A DNA stretch of 64,000 bases from Panopea generosa (lineage: Eukaryota > Mollusca > Bivalvia > Adapedonta > Hiatellidae): the NCBI GenBank assembly GCA_029582155.1, contig CM055898.1:26481245-26545244 (forward strand), in the 5' to 3' direction. Made by a program: the position numbers and the translations under genes. Shown here piece after piece: positions 45,701 to 57,046 of this stretch. Within the stretch, counting starts at the first letter, position 1. The number at the start of each line of letters is the position of its first letter. Below the pieces are notes generated by a model that was not told the origin of the DNA, made no database searches, and was given only the letters and a program-made list of their open reading frames with translations.

Positions 45701-47596
45701 TTCACAATATGGCCTCCATCAGTTCATTAAGTACTGAGGCTAAGTAGTATCCATAATATGGCCTCTATTAGTCTCTAACAGTTCATTAGTACTGAGACTA
45801 AGTAGTATCAATAATATTGCCTCTATCAGTCTCAAACAGTTTATTAGCACTGCGACTAAGTAGTATCCATGATATGGCCTCTATCAGCCTCTAATAGTTC
45901 ATTAGTACTGAGGCTAAGTAGTATCCATAATATGGCCTTGATCAGCCTCTAATAGTTCATTAATACTGAGGCTAAGTAGTATCCATAATATTGTCTTCAT
46001 CAGCCTCTAACAGTTCATTAGTACTGAGACTTAGTAGTATCCATAATATGGCCTCTATCAGTTCATTAGAACTGAGGCTAAGTAGTATCCATAACATGGC
46101 CTCTATCAGCCTCTAATATCCATTAGTACTGAGGCTAACTAGTATCCATAGTATGGCCTCTATCAGCCTCAAATAGTCCATTAGTTCTGAGGCTAAGAAG
46201 TATCCATAATATGGCCTCTATCAGTTCATTAGAATTGAGGCTAAGTAGTATCCATAACATGGCCTCTATCAGCCTAAAAAAGTCCATTAGTACTGAGGCT
46301 AACTAGTATCCATAGTATGGCCTCTATCAGCCTCAAATAGTCCATTAGTTCTGAGGCTAAGTAGTATCCATAATATGGCCTTTATCAGCCTCTAACAGTC
46401 CATTAGTATTGAGGCTAAGTAGTATCCATAATATGGTCTCTATCAGCCTCAAACAGTCCATACGTACTGAGGCTAAGTAGTATCCATAATATGGCCTCCA
46501 TCAGCCTCTAACAGTCCATTAGTACTGAGGCTAAGTAGTATCCATAATATAACCTCTATCAGCCTCTAACAGTCCATTAGCACTGAAACTAAGTGGTATC
46601 CATAATATGGCCTCTATCAGCCTCTTACAATTAACTAGTACTGAAACTAAGTAGTATCCATAATATGGCCTCTATCAGCCTCTAAAAGTTCATTAGTACT
46701 GAGACTAAGTAGTATCCATAATATGGCCTCTATCATCCTCTATCAGTTCATTAAACCTGAAGCTTAGCAGTATCCATAACATGGCCTCTATCAGCCTCAA
46801 ATAGTCCATTAGTACTGAGGCTAACTAGTATCCATAGTATGGCCTCTATCAACCTTAAATAGTCCATTAGTACTGAGGCTAACTAGTATCCATAACATGA
46901 CCTCTATCAACCTCAAAAAATCCATTAGTTCTGAGGCTAAGTAGTATCCATAATATGGCCTCTATCACTTCATTAGAACTAAGGCTAAGTAGTATCCATA
47001 ACATGGCCTCTATCAGCCTCAAATAGTCCATTAGTACCGAGACTAACTAATATCTATAGTATGGCCTCTATCAGCCTCAAATAGTCCATTGGTTCTGAGG
47101 CTAAGTAGTATCCATAATATGGCCTCTATCAGTTCATTAGAACTGAGGCTAAGTAGTATCCATAACATGGCCTCTATCAGCCTCAAATAGTCCATTAGTA
47201 CTGAGGCTAATTAGTATTCATAGTATGGCCTCTATCAACCTCAATTAGTCCATTAGTTCTGAGGCTAAGTAGTATCCATAATATGGCGTCTAACAGTTCA
47301 TTAGTAGTGAGGCTATATAGTGTAACGGGTATGGCCTCTATCAGCCTCTAACAGTTCATTGGTATTGAGGCTATATAGTGTAATCGATATAGCCTCTATC
47401 AGCCTCTAAAAGTTCATTAGTACCGAGTCTAAGTAGTATCCATGGTATGGCCTTTATCAGCCTCAAATAGACCATTAGTTCTGAGGCTAAGTAGTATCCA
47501 TAATATGGCCTCTATCAGCCTCTAAGAGTTCATTAGTACCAAGTCTAAGTAATACCCATAATATGGCCTATTAGCTGATTAGTAATTAGGCTAATA
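42778..47596 (+). repeat. 58-bp tandem satellite, main array
   Basis: About 83 units of 58 bp. Landmarks are GTAGTATCCATAATATGGCC, TCTATCAGCCTCTAACAGTT and CATTAGTACTGAGGCTAA. Some units drop about 12 bp (CTATCAGTTCATTAG variants). Three-unit higher-order groups of about 160 bp, marked by TTCATTAGAACTGAGG, recur near 46065, 46225, 46965 and 47127. The short block at 23618-24350 is the same family inverted. Confidence 0.97.
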
Positions 47597-48326
47597 GAAC
47601 TTTACGTTTGTATTGTTTTATAATAAAATTCATTATTAACAGTGAAGAAACATTTAATACGTTTTGTTGTAGAAATAACCTCATTCCTGCATTGCTCCAT
47701 CTGTCATAAACGTTGATGATCAGTGTTGTCCGAGCGCCTGTTTTAGATGAAAAAATAAAGACCGCTCCCTTCATTTTATATTTTATTACAAAAACCTATT
47801 GTATTTAAACTTATATAGTTGTTTCATTTTAATAGTTGTGAAAAAGTATTTAATAACAATATATATTTATATTTCATTATCATTTGCATAAGAATTCAGG
47901 TTAAAAACCGCAGAGGCTAAGATTGAGGCTAAGGCCCGTTTTCCGGGCTGCTACAATACCTGAGGCATATCAGCCGCCATTTTCTCTCTTATTATTATCT
48001 CCAACATTAAAGAGCGAGAGGCGTGGTTTCTCAAAGTAGGCGGCATCTAACAACCTGTCTCTAGTAGTCAACTTAGATTCGTAGTCAACAAATAATCCTG
48101 GCCCAATATGCCACATTTTTTATTAAAGGGAGACAACTCTTACGATTTTTTCCTAGGTACGGTATAAGACCCGGTAACCGGGGACCATTGTCGAAGTAGA
48201 CGAATGCCGGATTATAGTTACGGAAAAATGACGTAGATCGCATAATTTATGTTTTTTGCACTTTTGTCCAACCGGGGACGAACCCGGTTGACAGGTGTGT
48301 ATTCATACGAATGTCCCCGGTTGACA

Positions 48327-48372
<46 letters not shown>

Positions 48373-48867
48373 TCATGTAAATTGAATTAGAAAGGCGGGA
48401 ATCATAATAATTAATGAAATCAAATATGAAATTATAAGAACGCACGCACCCATCGGTTATCAATAAGAATTTTCGTTCAAGCCATAATAAATCAATTGCT
48501 AGTTTATAATCCTGCACCCTAATTTTCATGCCGCCCCGACCCATTTTATTTTCATAAAAAAAAAACATTTTAAAAAAATAAAAAAAATATATAAAATTTT
48601 GCCAATATAAAAGAATATGATTTCATTGCAAACAAAAAGGTTGTTTTTTTTGGAAAAATTCCCCGGGTATATATCGCTTTTAATACAAAATACAGGAGAT
48701 ACATCTATATATTTATAGCCTTCTTCATCCCATCCTTATTTATACTATTCATGCGAAAATTATTTTTTAAAGCTTAATTATCGTTACTTTGGAACACAAA
48801 TGTCATGCGATATGAATCAACGCACATTGAGTGATTATCACTGATAAGTATTGTAGTTATAGCTAGT
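47597..48867. other. Spacer with hairpins and a microsatellite
   Basis: GCCCGTTTTCCGGGC at about 47936 is a small hairpin. Perfect 11-bp arms CAACCGGGGAC (48269-48279) and GTCCCCGGTTG (48313-48323) face each other. A (CA)n microsatellite occupies 48328-48370. The frame over it is a repeat artefact. Confidence 0.7.
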
Positions 48868-48869
48868 TT

Positions 48870-48935
48870 GCGATAGTATGTGGTTGTATTGGGTAGTATT
48901 GGGTAGTATTGGGTAGTACTGGGTAGCATTGGGTA
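48870..48935 (+). repeat. 10-bp TATTGGGTAG repeat
   Basis: Five adjacent copies of TATTGGGTAG or one-base variants, preceded by GCGATAGTATGTGGTTG. The same lead-in sequence occurs at 9265, so this is a dispersed family with local expansion here. Confidence 0.75.
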
Positions 48936-48954
48936 AATCGTGCCGCCGCGGGCA

Positions 48955-49165
48955 CCTGTAATAAGCGTGTCCCTCCGTTAAGCGGCCATTTTATTTCCCC
49001 CCGATGAAAATCAATATATAATTGACCTGTATTAAGCGTGAACTTGTCTAACGCGGCCAATGGCCGCCTAAATTCGTCCATTTTCACTCAAAATCCTTGT
49101 ATAAGCGTGCATTTTTGGCTAGTTTGATAGGGAGATAAGGGAGATAAAAATAAATAATTTAGGAC
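48955..49165 (+). repeat. About 70-bp degenerate repeat with TAAGCGTG and CGGCC
   Basis: TGTAATAAGCGTG (48958), TGTATTAAGCGTG (49028) and TGTATAAGCGTG (49098) are evenly spaced by about 70 bp. The first two are followed by AGCGGCC or CGCGGCC. CGGCCGCTTATA at 49164-49175 echoes the motif inverted. Confidence 0.5.
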
Positions 49166-49300
49166 GGCCGCTTATATCATGGAATTGTTTACCGATTTTA
49201 TACAAAATGTGCTTTGTTGCATTGAACTTCTTCGTTTAAGATTTGAGCTTTTTAATATACCATCATTTCTAATCAGTCCAGAGTATATTAGTTTTATATG

Positions 49301-49541
49301 ATTGATTGTTTAGCGTCATTTTTTATGCCATCGAGGTCCAACAGACGATCATTTAACCTAACCTCTATTTCCAGGACTCCTGAAAGGTGCACGAATACTG
49401 GTGTACAGTCCATTTTCACAAGTAACTTTTCCGCTTGAATCAGTTGTGACAGATGAAGATAATAAGACACAATGTCGTATATCAGATTTGCTAGCCCTTG
49501 AATAGGCAGTCAGACGCGCTACCTACTGAACTAATCGAACA
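49301..49541 (-). mobile_element. SINE B, copy with internal head deletion
   Basis: Minus strand: head GTTCAGTAGGTAGCGCGTCT, body CCTTTCAGGAGTCCTGGAAA, and tail GGCATAAAAAATGACGCTAA then CAATCAATCA. The box-B region is replaced or deleted. Directly adjacent, 49542-49580 repeats an internal SINE B piece (CATCGAGGTCTAACGGACGA), so this copy probably landed next to or inside another SINE B. Confidence 0.75.
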
Positions 49542-49580
49542 TCCATCGAGGTCTAACGGACGATCAGTTTAACCTGTTTC

Positions 49581-50443
49581 AATGCTAAGCTTAAGAGTCT
49601 TAATATAATTAAGTTCAAAATTACTATTTTTTTATGTCCATAACTATCTGGATATGCTAGTGTGTTATAAGTAGCCATTAAAAAAAAATGATATGATCAG
49701 TAACTTATATTTGATTATTATTTTACTTGCGGACATTTTAAGCATATATATATATTTAAGTCAGAACAGAATATGATGAGGGTGGTTGTTTCGTATAAAT
49801 TAAAACATATTTTCAAAGACGTTTTGTTACAAATACAGCGGTTAGTTAATGATGTTGACTTGCTGGCGTGAACGTTACTGCAGATAGTTGTCTACTGTTA
49901 TGATGGAACATTTGACGTTTTTTGGAAAACACAACTCCTCAACCACTCAAAATATTATATTCTGTATTAACAGAAAGGGATTGATTGTAACTTTGTCTGG
50001 TAAATTTTCTTATTTAATTTAATTTTTTTTTATGTTTTAAAGATATTTTTATGATCAGTGTCTCATTTTTAGTCCATACTTAAAGTAAGGAAAATGAAAA
50101 AACTTCTTTAAATATAGGGTTTTTACGTTGTTTTTACTTGTACTTTTTTGTACAAAAACATTCTTAAAAAACTGTTTCGTTTCAACCCCGTAATACTTAG
50201 AAGAAAAACTAATACATAATATATAAATTTTCAGTCTTATATATTGGAATGATGTTAGTCTGTCGGTCATTCTGTAAAAAGTCGCTGTTTGAAGGATACA
50301 TATTATGTTTAAATAGAGATCTCATCAATATTACAATACAAAACAATTAAGGAATTGGCGAGGAATAATAAAGTAAGAGAATATGAGACAAGGAGAATAT
50401 AACTATGAGTAATATGAGACTGAGAATAAAACAAAAAACTTAC
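49581..50443. other. Gene-free AT-rich stretch
   Basis: No supported feature. Confidence 0.4.
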
Positions 50444-50647
50444 CTAGACAGCGCATCTCTGGCATTGTAATCCAATCCATGGAAGGCACAATTCTTACAC
50501 ACAAAATTAAGATATTTTGCAGACCATGATTTTAAACCAATTTTCAAGTTGCAACTGCCTGCATGTACCCAGTTTAAACATTAAGAACAATGAATGATTT
50601 TTATCCGTGCATTCTTTTGCACAAATTGCACATGGGAATTCCCCCAT
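50444..50647 (-). pseudogene. Decayed PHD-like zinc-finger exon
   Basis: An ATG at 50647 opens MGEFPCAICAKECTDKNHSL. After a frameshift near 50590 the minus strand continues LNWVHAGSCNLK and, further on, NFVCKNCAFHG, ending at the donor CTAG|GTAAGT. CxxC, then WVHxxxC, then CxxC with the expected gaps is a PHD-like treble-cleft pattern seen at the N-terminus of many bivalve transposon-associated proteins. One or more small deletions removed the Cys pair before WVH. The function of the parent protein is unknown. Confidence 0.55.
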
Positions 50648-51030
50648 GATGACGAACTAAAGACTGACATTTTAATTCGAAAAAGTCCCATATTTTATAC
50701 TTTTGTGCATAATTACTTAAACAGTTCGTGTTAATAACAAAACAAACACGTGTGAAAATATAATATATATATTTCTTTAATCAAACCTAAGACTAACGAA
50801 GGTGTTAATTCATGGGACTTACTTACATAATTAACATAATCATAATTGGTATTGATTAAACACATTAAACGAAACGCCGTAATCTTCCTTTGAAAACGGC
50901 ATCCTTTTATATTCTTCTAAAGATTAAGAAATTACGATGATTGGTTATTGATTGCTTTATTCCAATCGCTTAATTTACATATGAATTGAAATATTACTCG
51001 TTTCTTAGCTGGTCTCATCCTTTGTAAAAA
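50648..51030. other. Spacer; right part homologous to 61105-61192
   Basis: 50938-51025 contains GATTGGTTATTGATTG, TTACATATGAATTGA and TTTCTTAGCTGGTCTC, which recur in the same order at 61105-61192. This marks a repeat family into which, or beside which, the LINE landed. Confidence 0.55.
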
Positions 51031-51039
51031 ATAAAACCT

Positions 51040-52613
51040 TTAACCCTGGCTAATATCCCACTGGTGGCCTTTCTTCCCAGTGGTGGACCTTCAATAGCCG
51101 GGGTGATCCACAATATACCCTTGCGGGTCGACCTTGGGGACCTCCGATCCCACCTTCAACCTAAACCAAGGAAAGATGGTGGGGTTTGTGAGGTCCTAAA
51201 GGCCGCCAGTCTGGGGCGGTGAAACTTACATTCACGGGCAGATCTCTGCCGTTGTCGGTCACAGTGGCTGGCACTCCCACTTATTGGGACGTGGAGGAGT
51301 ATTCCCCGCCCCCGATTCGGTGCTACACCTGCCAGGCATTTTGCAAAAATGAGGTCAGGTGCGCTAGGTGTTCAGAACACCATAATATTCGTGAGTGCCG
51401 GTATTCCGGAATACCGCGTTGTGCTAACTGTGGGGATGGCCACACTACCCGGTTCAGGGGCTGCCCGTCCTACATTACAGCGGCTAAAGTCTCTAGTTTG
51501 GCTTATAGGGACGGGATCCCCTGGGATGTGGCGGTGAAGAGAAATAATCGGGTCACCGCCACTACACCCCCACAGAGTCACACCGGGGGGGCCCATACCG
51601 GCGCTCAACAAAAATTAGAAACCAAAAATTCAGTTACATCTTCAAAGTTAAAGGGGGAAGTGGCCGCGGACTCTAAAATCCTAATAAATAATGGGGGCAA
51701 TAGCAGCTCAGGGGTTATCTCACGACCAAAAAGAGAGGAACAGGGCCATAAAAACCCAGTTGTTAACACAAGTAACCAGGGGAAGGATAAATTACCCTCC
51801 CCCGGGGCTCAGAGAACCCAAGGACCTCTGACTCCCGTAATCCAGGTAAAGAATTCCTCTCATATACCCTCTGAGACAATTAACACAAAAGAAACAAACT
51901 CAAAATTTAACCGGACTCCAACAGGTCATCTCGTTAGAACTTTTATAAAAACCAATGGAGAACGGGATTTCTTTAGATTTAGTAAAGGGGGGGATTCAAC
52001 TACTAGTTCACAGTCAGACACTTCAGACTGTGTTATAATCAGTCCCACTACTGTTAGTATAAAAACAGTGGGTACAGTAGGATTAACAGATACAGAGCCA
52101 GTGGCTAACTCCCCGTCTACTAAAATCAAAACAGAAAGGGGTTTCATAACCCCTATAAATTCACCTAAACTTGTTACATCGACCCCCAGTACACTTCCTG
52201 ACTCCTCTCTAGGAGACTGTGACAACTTGTCCCGAACTCATGTTTCGGAGTCATCTTGTAGTGACTGCAGCGACTTAAATGTCACTGGAGAGGAGTCCTT
52301 GGTATCTATTCACTCCAGTTTCTATCACTCCGACAGGGACAGCAATACGGATGGTGTTTCATCACACTCATTGCTGGAATCTGTGTCCATTGCTGACCTT
52401 GTTGGAGGTATAGATCCAGGAGTGATAAGTCAACCAATTAAAGTAACCACACTGGCAGATAGAAGCCAACAAACATCCCCATTTCAAAAACAACATTCAG
52501 AATCGACTTCAAAAATAAATTCCACAATACAAGTTATAAATAATTCGGACAATTTTACAATAGATTTGGATAGTATTGTGGAAATAACAAAAGAATTAAT
52601 CTTAAATAAATAA
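51040..52613 (+). pseudogene. LINE ORF1 (gag-like, CCHC zinc knuckles)
   Basis: From the GTG at 51219 a 464-codon frame is open. VKLTFTGRSLP and VEEYSPPPIRCYTCQ match the region leading into the knuckles. CARCSEHHNIREC (C48, C51, H55, C60) and CANCGDGHTTRFRGC (C68, C71, H75, C82) are two zinc knuckles, and a first one at C35/C38 is degenerate. The remaining 370 residues are Ser/Thr-rich and low complexity. Upstream, 51040-51218 continues the family pattern (GVIHNIPLRVDLGDL) in another frame, so a frameshift lies near 51218 and the true start is lost. ORF1 proteins bind the element RNA in cytoplasmic particles. Confidence 0.8.
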
Positions 52614-52861
52614 AAAATAACAGGAAATAAACTAACAAATTATCTCAAACGAGAATATATTTATAAACTAAAAAAAATAACAATAGAAAAAGCCAGTGTG
52701 GTTCAAAGTACAGTGGGGGTCGATGAAAACATTCAAGAAAATTTAAAATGCGCACCTGCCTCAAATATGGCAACAAAATTACCCGTGCTGGCAGGGATTC
52801 TGAGGCAGGCCAAAACACCAAAAAAAAATCCTGTCTCAGTCTCCAAGACACAAGATACTGA
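52614..52861 (+). other. ORF1-ORF2 spacer of the LINE
   Basis: A 250-bp A-rich spacer between the ORF1 stop and the first open codons of the endonuclease frame. No in-frame ATG is evident just before the conserved ISFNVQG motif, so the ORF2 start is unclear. Confidence 0.5.
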
Positions 52862-54343
52862 TTGGTCGTAATCGTCGCAACACCAAACTACATTTTCAAT
52901 AGGGACCTGCCTGTGATCTCTTTTAATGTTCAGGGACTGACCCCTCTTAAGCACACAGAGATTAAAGTTTTCTTGGATTTAAATCCACATATTGATATAC
53001 TCTGTGTGCAAGAATCAAAGTTACCACCAAATAAAGAGAGGAATGTCCCTGGATATCATGCAGAATATAGTTTTTACAAAAATGCCCAAAACAATGTTTG
53101 TAGAGGGCTTATTACATATTTTAAAGATACTATCAATTTTGAGGAGATTAGAGTAGACGACCCCAAAGATAATATGGGGAACTTCAAGATTGAAATTCAG
53201 TTATTTAGAGTTTATCTAGGGGTGTTCCCCTTCATACTTATCAATTTATACTCTAGGGGGTGCGACCTTGATTCTTTGGAATACATAAGTTCATCTATAA
53301 ATGCTGAAGATGGACTTAGGGACTGTATTATAACTGGAGATTTTAATGCTCACCACCCATTATGGGGATCTCCATTTGAGGACCGTCAGGGGAGGGATAT
53401 TTTGGAATGGGCGGGGAGAAATGACAAAGTTCTACTCAATGACGGTTCCTTCACGAGAGTAGACCTGGGCTCAGGAAAGGGCTCCTGCATTGATCTAACA
53501 TTCACCAGTCCCAAATTTTCAGCTAGTTCTAATTGGCAGGTACATGGGGATAATATGGGATCAGACCACTACCCAATCTGCGTAACAATAAATTCTCAAC
53601 ACCACAAAGTTATAGAAAATTCTAAAGAAGAAAGATTCAAATTTGAAAAAGCATACTGGGATTTATTCAAAAAACTTTGCAGGGAGATAACCCTAGATGA
53701 CGTCTACTCTAATGATATCAAAATTTTTAATAACAATCTTACAGAAAGGTTCCTGTTGGTAGCAAAAAAATGTATACCTGTCTCTGACTCTGGCAAAAAG
53801 ACAAGAAAAAATGTCCCGTGGTGGGGTTCTTCCTGTATCGATGCTGTTAAAGGGCGTAAACGAGCATTAAATAAACTAAAACAGCACCCTTGTCTCGGAA
53901 ACTTATATGACTACAAGGAGGCTGAAAGAGAAGCAAAATTTGTCATCTTAAATGCTAAAAAGCAAAACTGGGAAGAATTCTGCGAATCATGTATACATAA
54001 AAACGCAAACTCAAAGGAATTTTGGACCAAAATTCGCAGAATTAAAGGAAATTCACAACGCCCTATTCCACTACTTAGAAATAAGACAGCTTTAGCAGTC
54101 AGATCAGTAGAAAAAGCCAACTTCTTAGTTGAACACTACTCTAAAGCTGCCAGTGATTCAAACGTCAACGATGAAACACTAAATTATCAAAATAAATTTG
54201 AATCACTGTATAAAAACTACCTAAAAAACCCAGAAATAAACAGGTCACCACTTAATAATGGCTTCTCAATTTTTGAACTAAGATCAGTAATTGATAGCAG
54301 GAAGAATTCAGCTTCGGGACAAAATATCTTACCACATGTTTAA
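52862..54343 (+). pseudogene. LINE ORF2, APE-type endonuclease and linker
   Basis: A 493-codon open frame with the APE endonuclease order: SFNVQG (Asn22), CVQESKL (Glu51), INLYSRG, IITGDFNAHHPLWGS (Asp160, Asn162, His164), CIDLTFTS (Asp211) and GSDHYPI (Asp235, His236). All listed catalytic positions are present, so the domain looks recent. After the domain comes a Lys-rich linker leading to the RT. The frame ends at 54343, where the RT frame overlaps from 54291, so one frameshift lies in this interval. The enzyme nicks target DNA to prime reverse transcription. Confidence 0.85.
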
Positions 54344-55412
54344 ACACATGCCAAATTCAGCCTTGTATCTGTGGTTAAGATTATATAACAAAGTGTGGAA
54401 TGATGGTGTCTACCCCATAGCTTTGAAGCAGGCTTGTGTTATTCCCCTATTAAAACAAGGGAAAAACCCAAATGAAGCACAGTCTTACAGACCAATTAGC
54501 CTGACCTCCCATCCAGGTAAATTAATGGAGGGGATGGTCAAGGCACGTTTAGAACATCTGCTTGAATAAAAAAATATAATTAATCCCTTTCAATCTGGAT
54601 TTAGAAAGGGCAGGAGCACTTTGGATTAGCTCATTAGACTACAACATGATGTAAATACAGCAAAAAATAGGGGACACTCAGTCCTAGCATTTTTTCTAGA
54701 CCTTCAAGCAGCTTTTGATCTAACCTGGCATGCAGGCGTACTTTATAAATTGAAAGAACATGGAATAATAGGAAACTGCTACCAATATCTGAGGAACTTT
54801 CTCGAGGGACGCAAAATTCAAGTTAAGGTGGGGGATACCCTGTCAGACATGGAAAAGTTACACAGGGGAACCCCCCAAGGGGCCATTTTATCCCCTCTTC
54901 TATTCTCTCTTTTGATCAATGATCTCTCTGACACACTAGAGGGGACAGGGATGGTTACCAGCCAATTTGCTGATGATTCAGGCACATGGCTAGGGGGGGG
55001 GGGGGTCAACTTAAATCTGTTACAAACAAGAGCTCAAACAGGACTTGACCTAATCTGGGGATGGGCAAAAGAATGGGGTTTTAAAATTAGTCAAACTAAA
55101 ACAGTGGGAAATATATTTGGCAACTCAAAACAGCACAGCTTGGACGTAAATTTAGGCGGCACACCGATCATATTTAAAAAAATAGTAAAATTTTTAGGCA
55201 TGCTTTTAGATAGGAAACTAAATTTTCACAGTCATATAAAAGACATCATGATCAGGTGCGAGAAAGACTTAAATTTGATGAGAATGTTAAGAGGAACAGA
55301 CTTTGGCACTAATAAAAATAGCCTCTTACTTCTGTATAAGTCTCTCATAAGTCCAAAAATAGATTATGGGGCTCAAATCTATTCATGTGCACCACCTTCA
55401 ATATTAATATAA
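54291..55412 (+). pseudogene. LINE ORF2, reverse transcriptase domain
   Basis: SYRPISLTS, FQSGFRKGRST, FFLDLQAAFD, LHRGTPQGAILSPLLF, QFADDS (catalytic FADD near 54965) and KFLGMLLD appear in RT order. Stops interrupt it at 54567 (TAA), 54627 (TAG) and 55410 (TAA), all in the same frame as the flanking motifs, so they are point changes. A run of eleven G near 54991-55001 sits two codons after the FADD box and is a likely slippage site, though the frame continues across it. Confidence 0.88.
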
Positions 55413-55670
55413 CTAGATATCATCCAGAATAAGGCCCTTAAGATAGCCCTCAGAGCACTACGTTCCACAGAAAGTTATTTGCTAGAGGCAGAGGCAGGCG
55501 TTACCCCATTATGGTTGCGGCGACAAAACCAATCAGTTAAATACTGGGCCAGGGCTCAAACCCGAAAAGAAGGAAACCCTGTGAACAAACTCTTCGGGAC
55601 CGGATACCATATCAAGTCTTAATATCTTAAAAATCATATAGCCATGCCATTTGGGGCTTATACCTAGGCC
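55413..55670 (+). pseudogene. LINE ORF2, RT thumb to RNase H connection
   Basis: The frame continues with ALKIALRALRSTESYLLEAE and TPLWLRRQNQ, as in the thumb/connection of RNase H-bearing LINEs, between stops at 55410, 55620 and 55665. Confidence 0.7.
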
Positions 55671-56290
55671 TTGATAGAGGAGTACGGTCTCAGGGAGGTT
55701 AGTGTAGCAGACTTCAGGCCCAAACCAGATCCGCCCTGGGTTCTTAAAAATCCTGATATTAGGTTAACCCTCTCAGCCGAGTTCAATAAAAGTGACTTGC
55801 CAGCACTTATAAGATCCATTACGGCAAACCACATTGACCGGCACTATGCTGACCACACTCAAATTTATACAGATGTTAGTAAAAATCCCGATGACGGGAA
55901 AGTTGCAGCTGCTTATGTCATTCCATCTCCTCAGATACAGTATTCTGAGAGTCTCAGCAACAATTTGTCAATTTACACAGCTGAACTAGTCGCAATAAAA
56001 AAAGCAATGTGCTGGATCATAGAAAATAAATCAACTAAATCTGCTATATTTTCGGATTCACTTTCAGCTTTAACTTCACTCAAAAATAATAATAGCAGAT
56101 CAAGGCCTGACCTTTTGGCAGACATATATAAACAATATAACCAGTGCCTTGAATTAGGATTACAAGTTACTATAGAATAGTGTCCAGCACATGTAGACAT
56201 ATCAGGAAATGAAGAAGCAGATAGGGCGGCTAAGGAGGGCCTTGAAAACAATACTATTTCCAATTCAGTCCCCCTTGCACCAAACGGAGG
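55671..56290 (+). pseudogene. LINE ORF2, RNase H domain
   Basis: IYTDVSKN (first Asp; usual YTDGS), IYTAELVAIKKA (Glu), SAIFSDSLSAL (Asp), and CPAHVDISGNEEADRAAKEG (last Asp) give the four-acid set. A TAG at 56178 stands where the family has the Trp before CPAHV, a TGG-to-TAG change. Coding then shifts frame between about 56200 and 56290. Confidence 0.85.
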
Positions 56291-56709
56291 TCTATTCCTT
56301 AACAAGGAAATGGTCCACTTTTATTTCTAAAAAAACATTTAAACAAACATTTCGCAGGACCTCGGTTAATTTCAGACGACCAACAAATTACTCTAATAAT
56401 AAGAGAATTGATAAATGCATTACTCGTCTGAGATTGGGTGTAAATCTCCTCCCAGGAAATAGGGGACAATATATAATTAATAAAGGGAGAGATTGCACCC
56501 GGTGCAAGGAAAAATTTACCACTGAACATTTTCTGCTACACTGCCCGATTCACAGGGTCCCCCGATCAAATTTAAGGACTGCACTTGCTGGAAATAAGTT
56601 AGATTTCGACATTAATAATATTTTGAACCCCAGCAAGGCAGTCCGGGCCTCAGTCTATAAAGCCTTGGAATGTTATATTCTAGACTGTCAGATGTCTGAC
56701 AAAATATAG
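56209..56709 (+). pseudogene. LINE ORF2, C-terminal zinc finger
   Basis: In a new frame, RLRLGVNLLPGNRGQYI is followed by CTRCKEKFTTEHFLLHC, the C-x2-C...H-x4-C finger that follows RNase H in these LINEs, then about 50 residues to the stop at 56707-56709. This is the natural end of ORF2. The first codons of this frame overlap RNase H and are not part of the protein. Confidence 0.75.
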
Positions 56710-57046
56710 ACTTAAAGTCCAGGCCCTAATTTCATCAGTTATCCCTGAAAATACCACCCAGGGTCAGCAAAAATGTTTTATAGTAATTTGATTGGGATTT
56801 CCAGTATGGTTTGATTTACTTGTTGTAGTGATTGGTCCTTCTAAGTACAAAAAGTATCAGTTTCTAGTGGGAGGTGGGGTGAGACCACAATGCAGTCCAC
56901 AAAAATGTTGTGTGGCCTGGGGTGTGGACTCATGCCACCTCCCACAGCTGAGCCATGCTTACCCAGAGAGAATTGTCATGTTAAAATATCAAATATGTAT
57001 TTAAATAATTTTGTCAGGCTAACTTTCAGTCTGATTGAATTATAAA
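56710..57046 (+). other. LINE 3' region
   Basis: Probable 3' UTR. GTGGGAGGTGGGG and CCACCTCCCAC (56937) could pair as a stem near the end. No clear poly(A) or simple-repeat tail, so the exact end is not fixed. Confidence 0.4.

Larger units (their letters stand above)
51031..57045 (+). mobile_element. 5'-truncated non-LTR retrotransposon, APE-RT-RNaseH type
   Basis: One LINE copy with a gag-like ORF1, an APE endonuclease, reverse transcriptase, RNase H and a C-terminal zinc finger, in the normal order. The RNase H places it near the I/Nimb/Jockey-like clades; I cannot choose among them by eye. The 5' UTR is missing, ORF1 lacks its start and has one frameshift, and ORF2 has at least two frameshifts and six in-frame stops. 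The 3' boundary is uncertain; the next recognisable repeat begins at 57047. The copy cannot be autonomous. Confidence 0.9.

Noticed and set aside
14975-47596. CRISPR-like regular arrays
   Set aside because: Units abut with no unique spacers, periods are satellite-like, and introns and SINEs show a eukaryotic genome.
48218-48568. 116-codon minus-strand frame
   Set aside because: It is driven by the (CA)n microsatellite, which gives a Cys-Val run; no other support.
51349-52225. Frames overlapping LINE ORF1 in other phases
   Set aside because: Shadows of ORF1 with no motifs.
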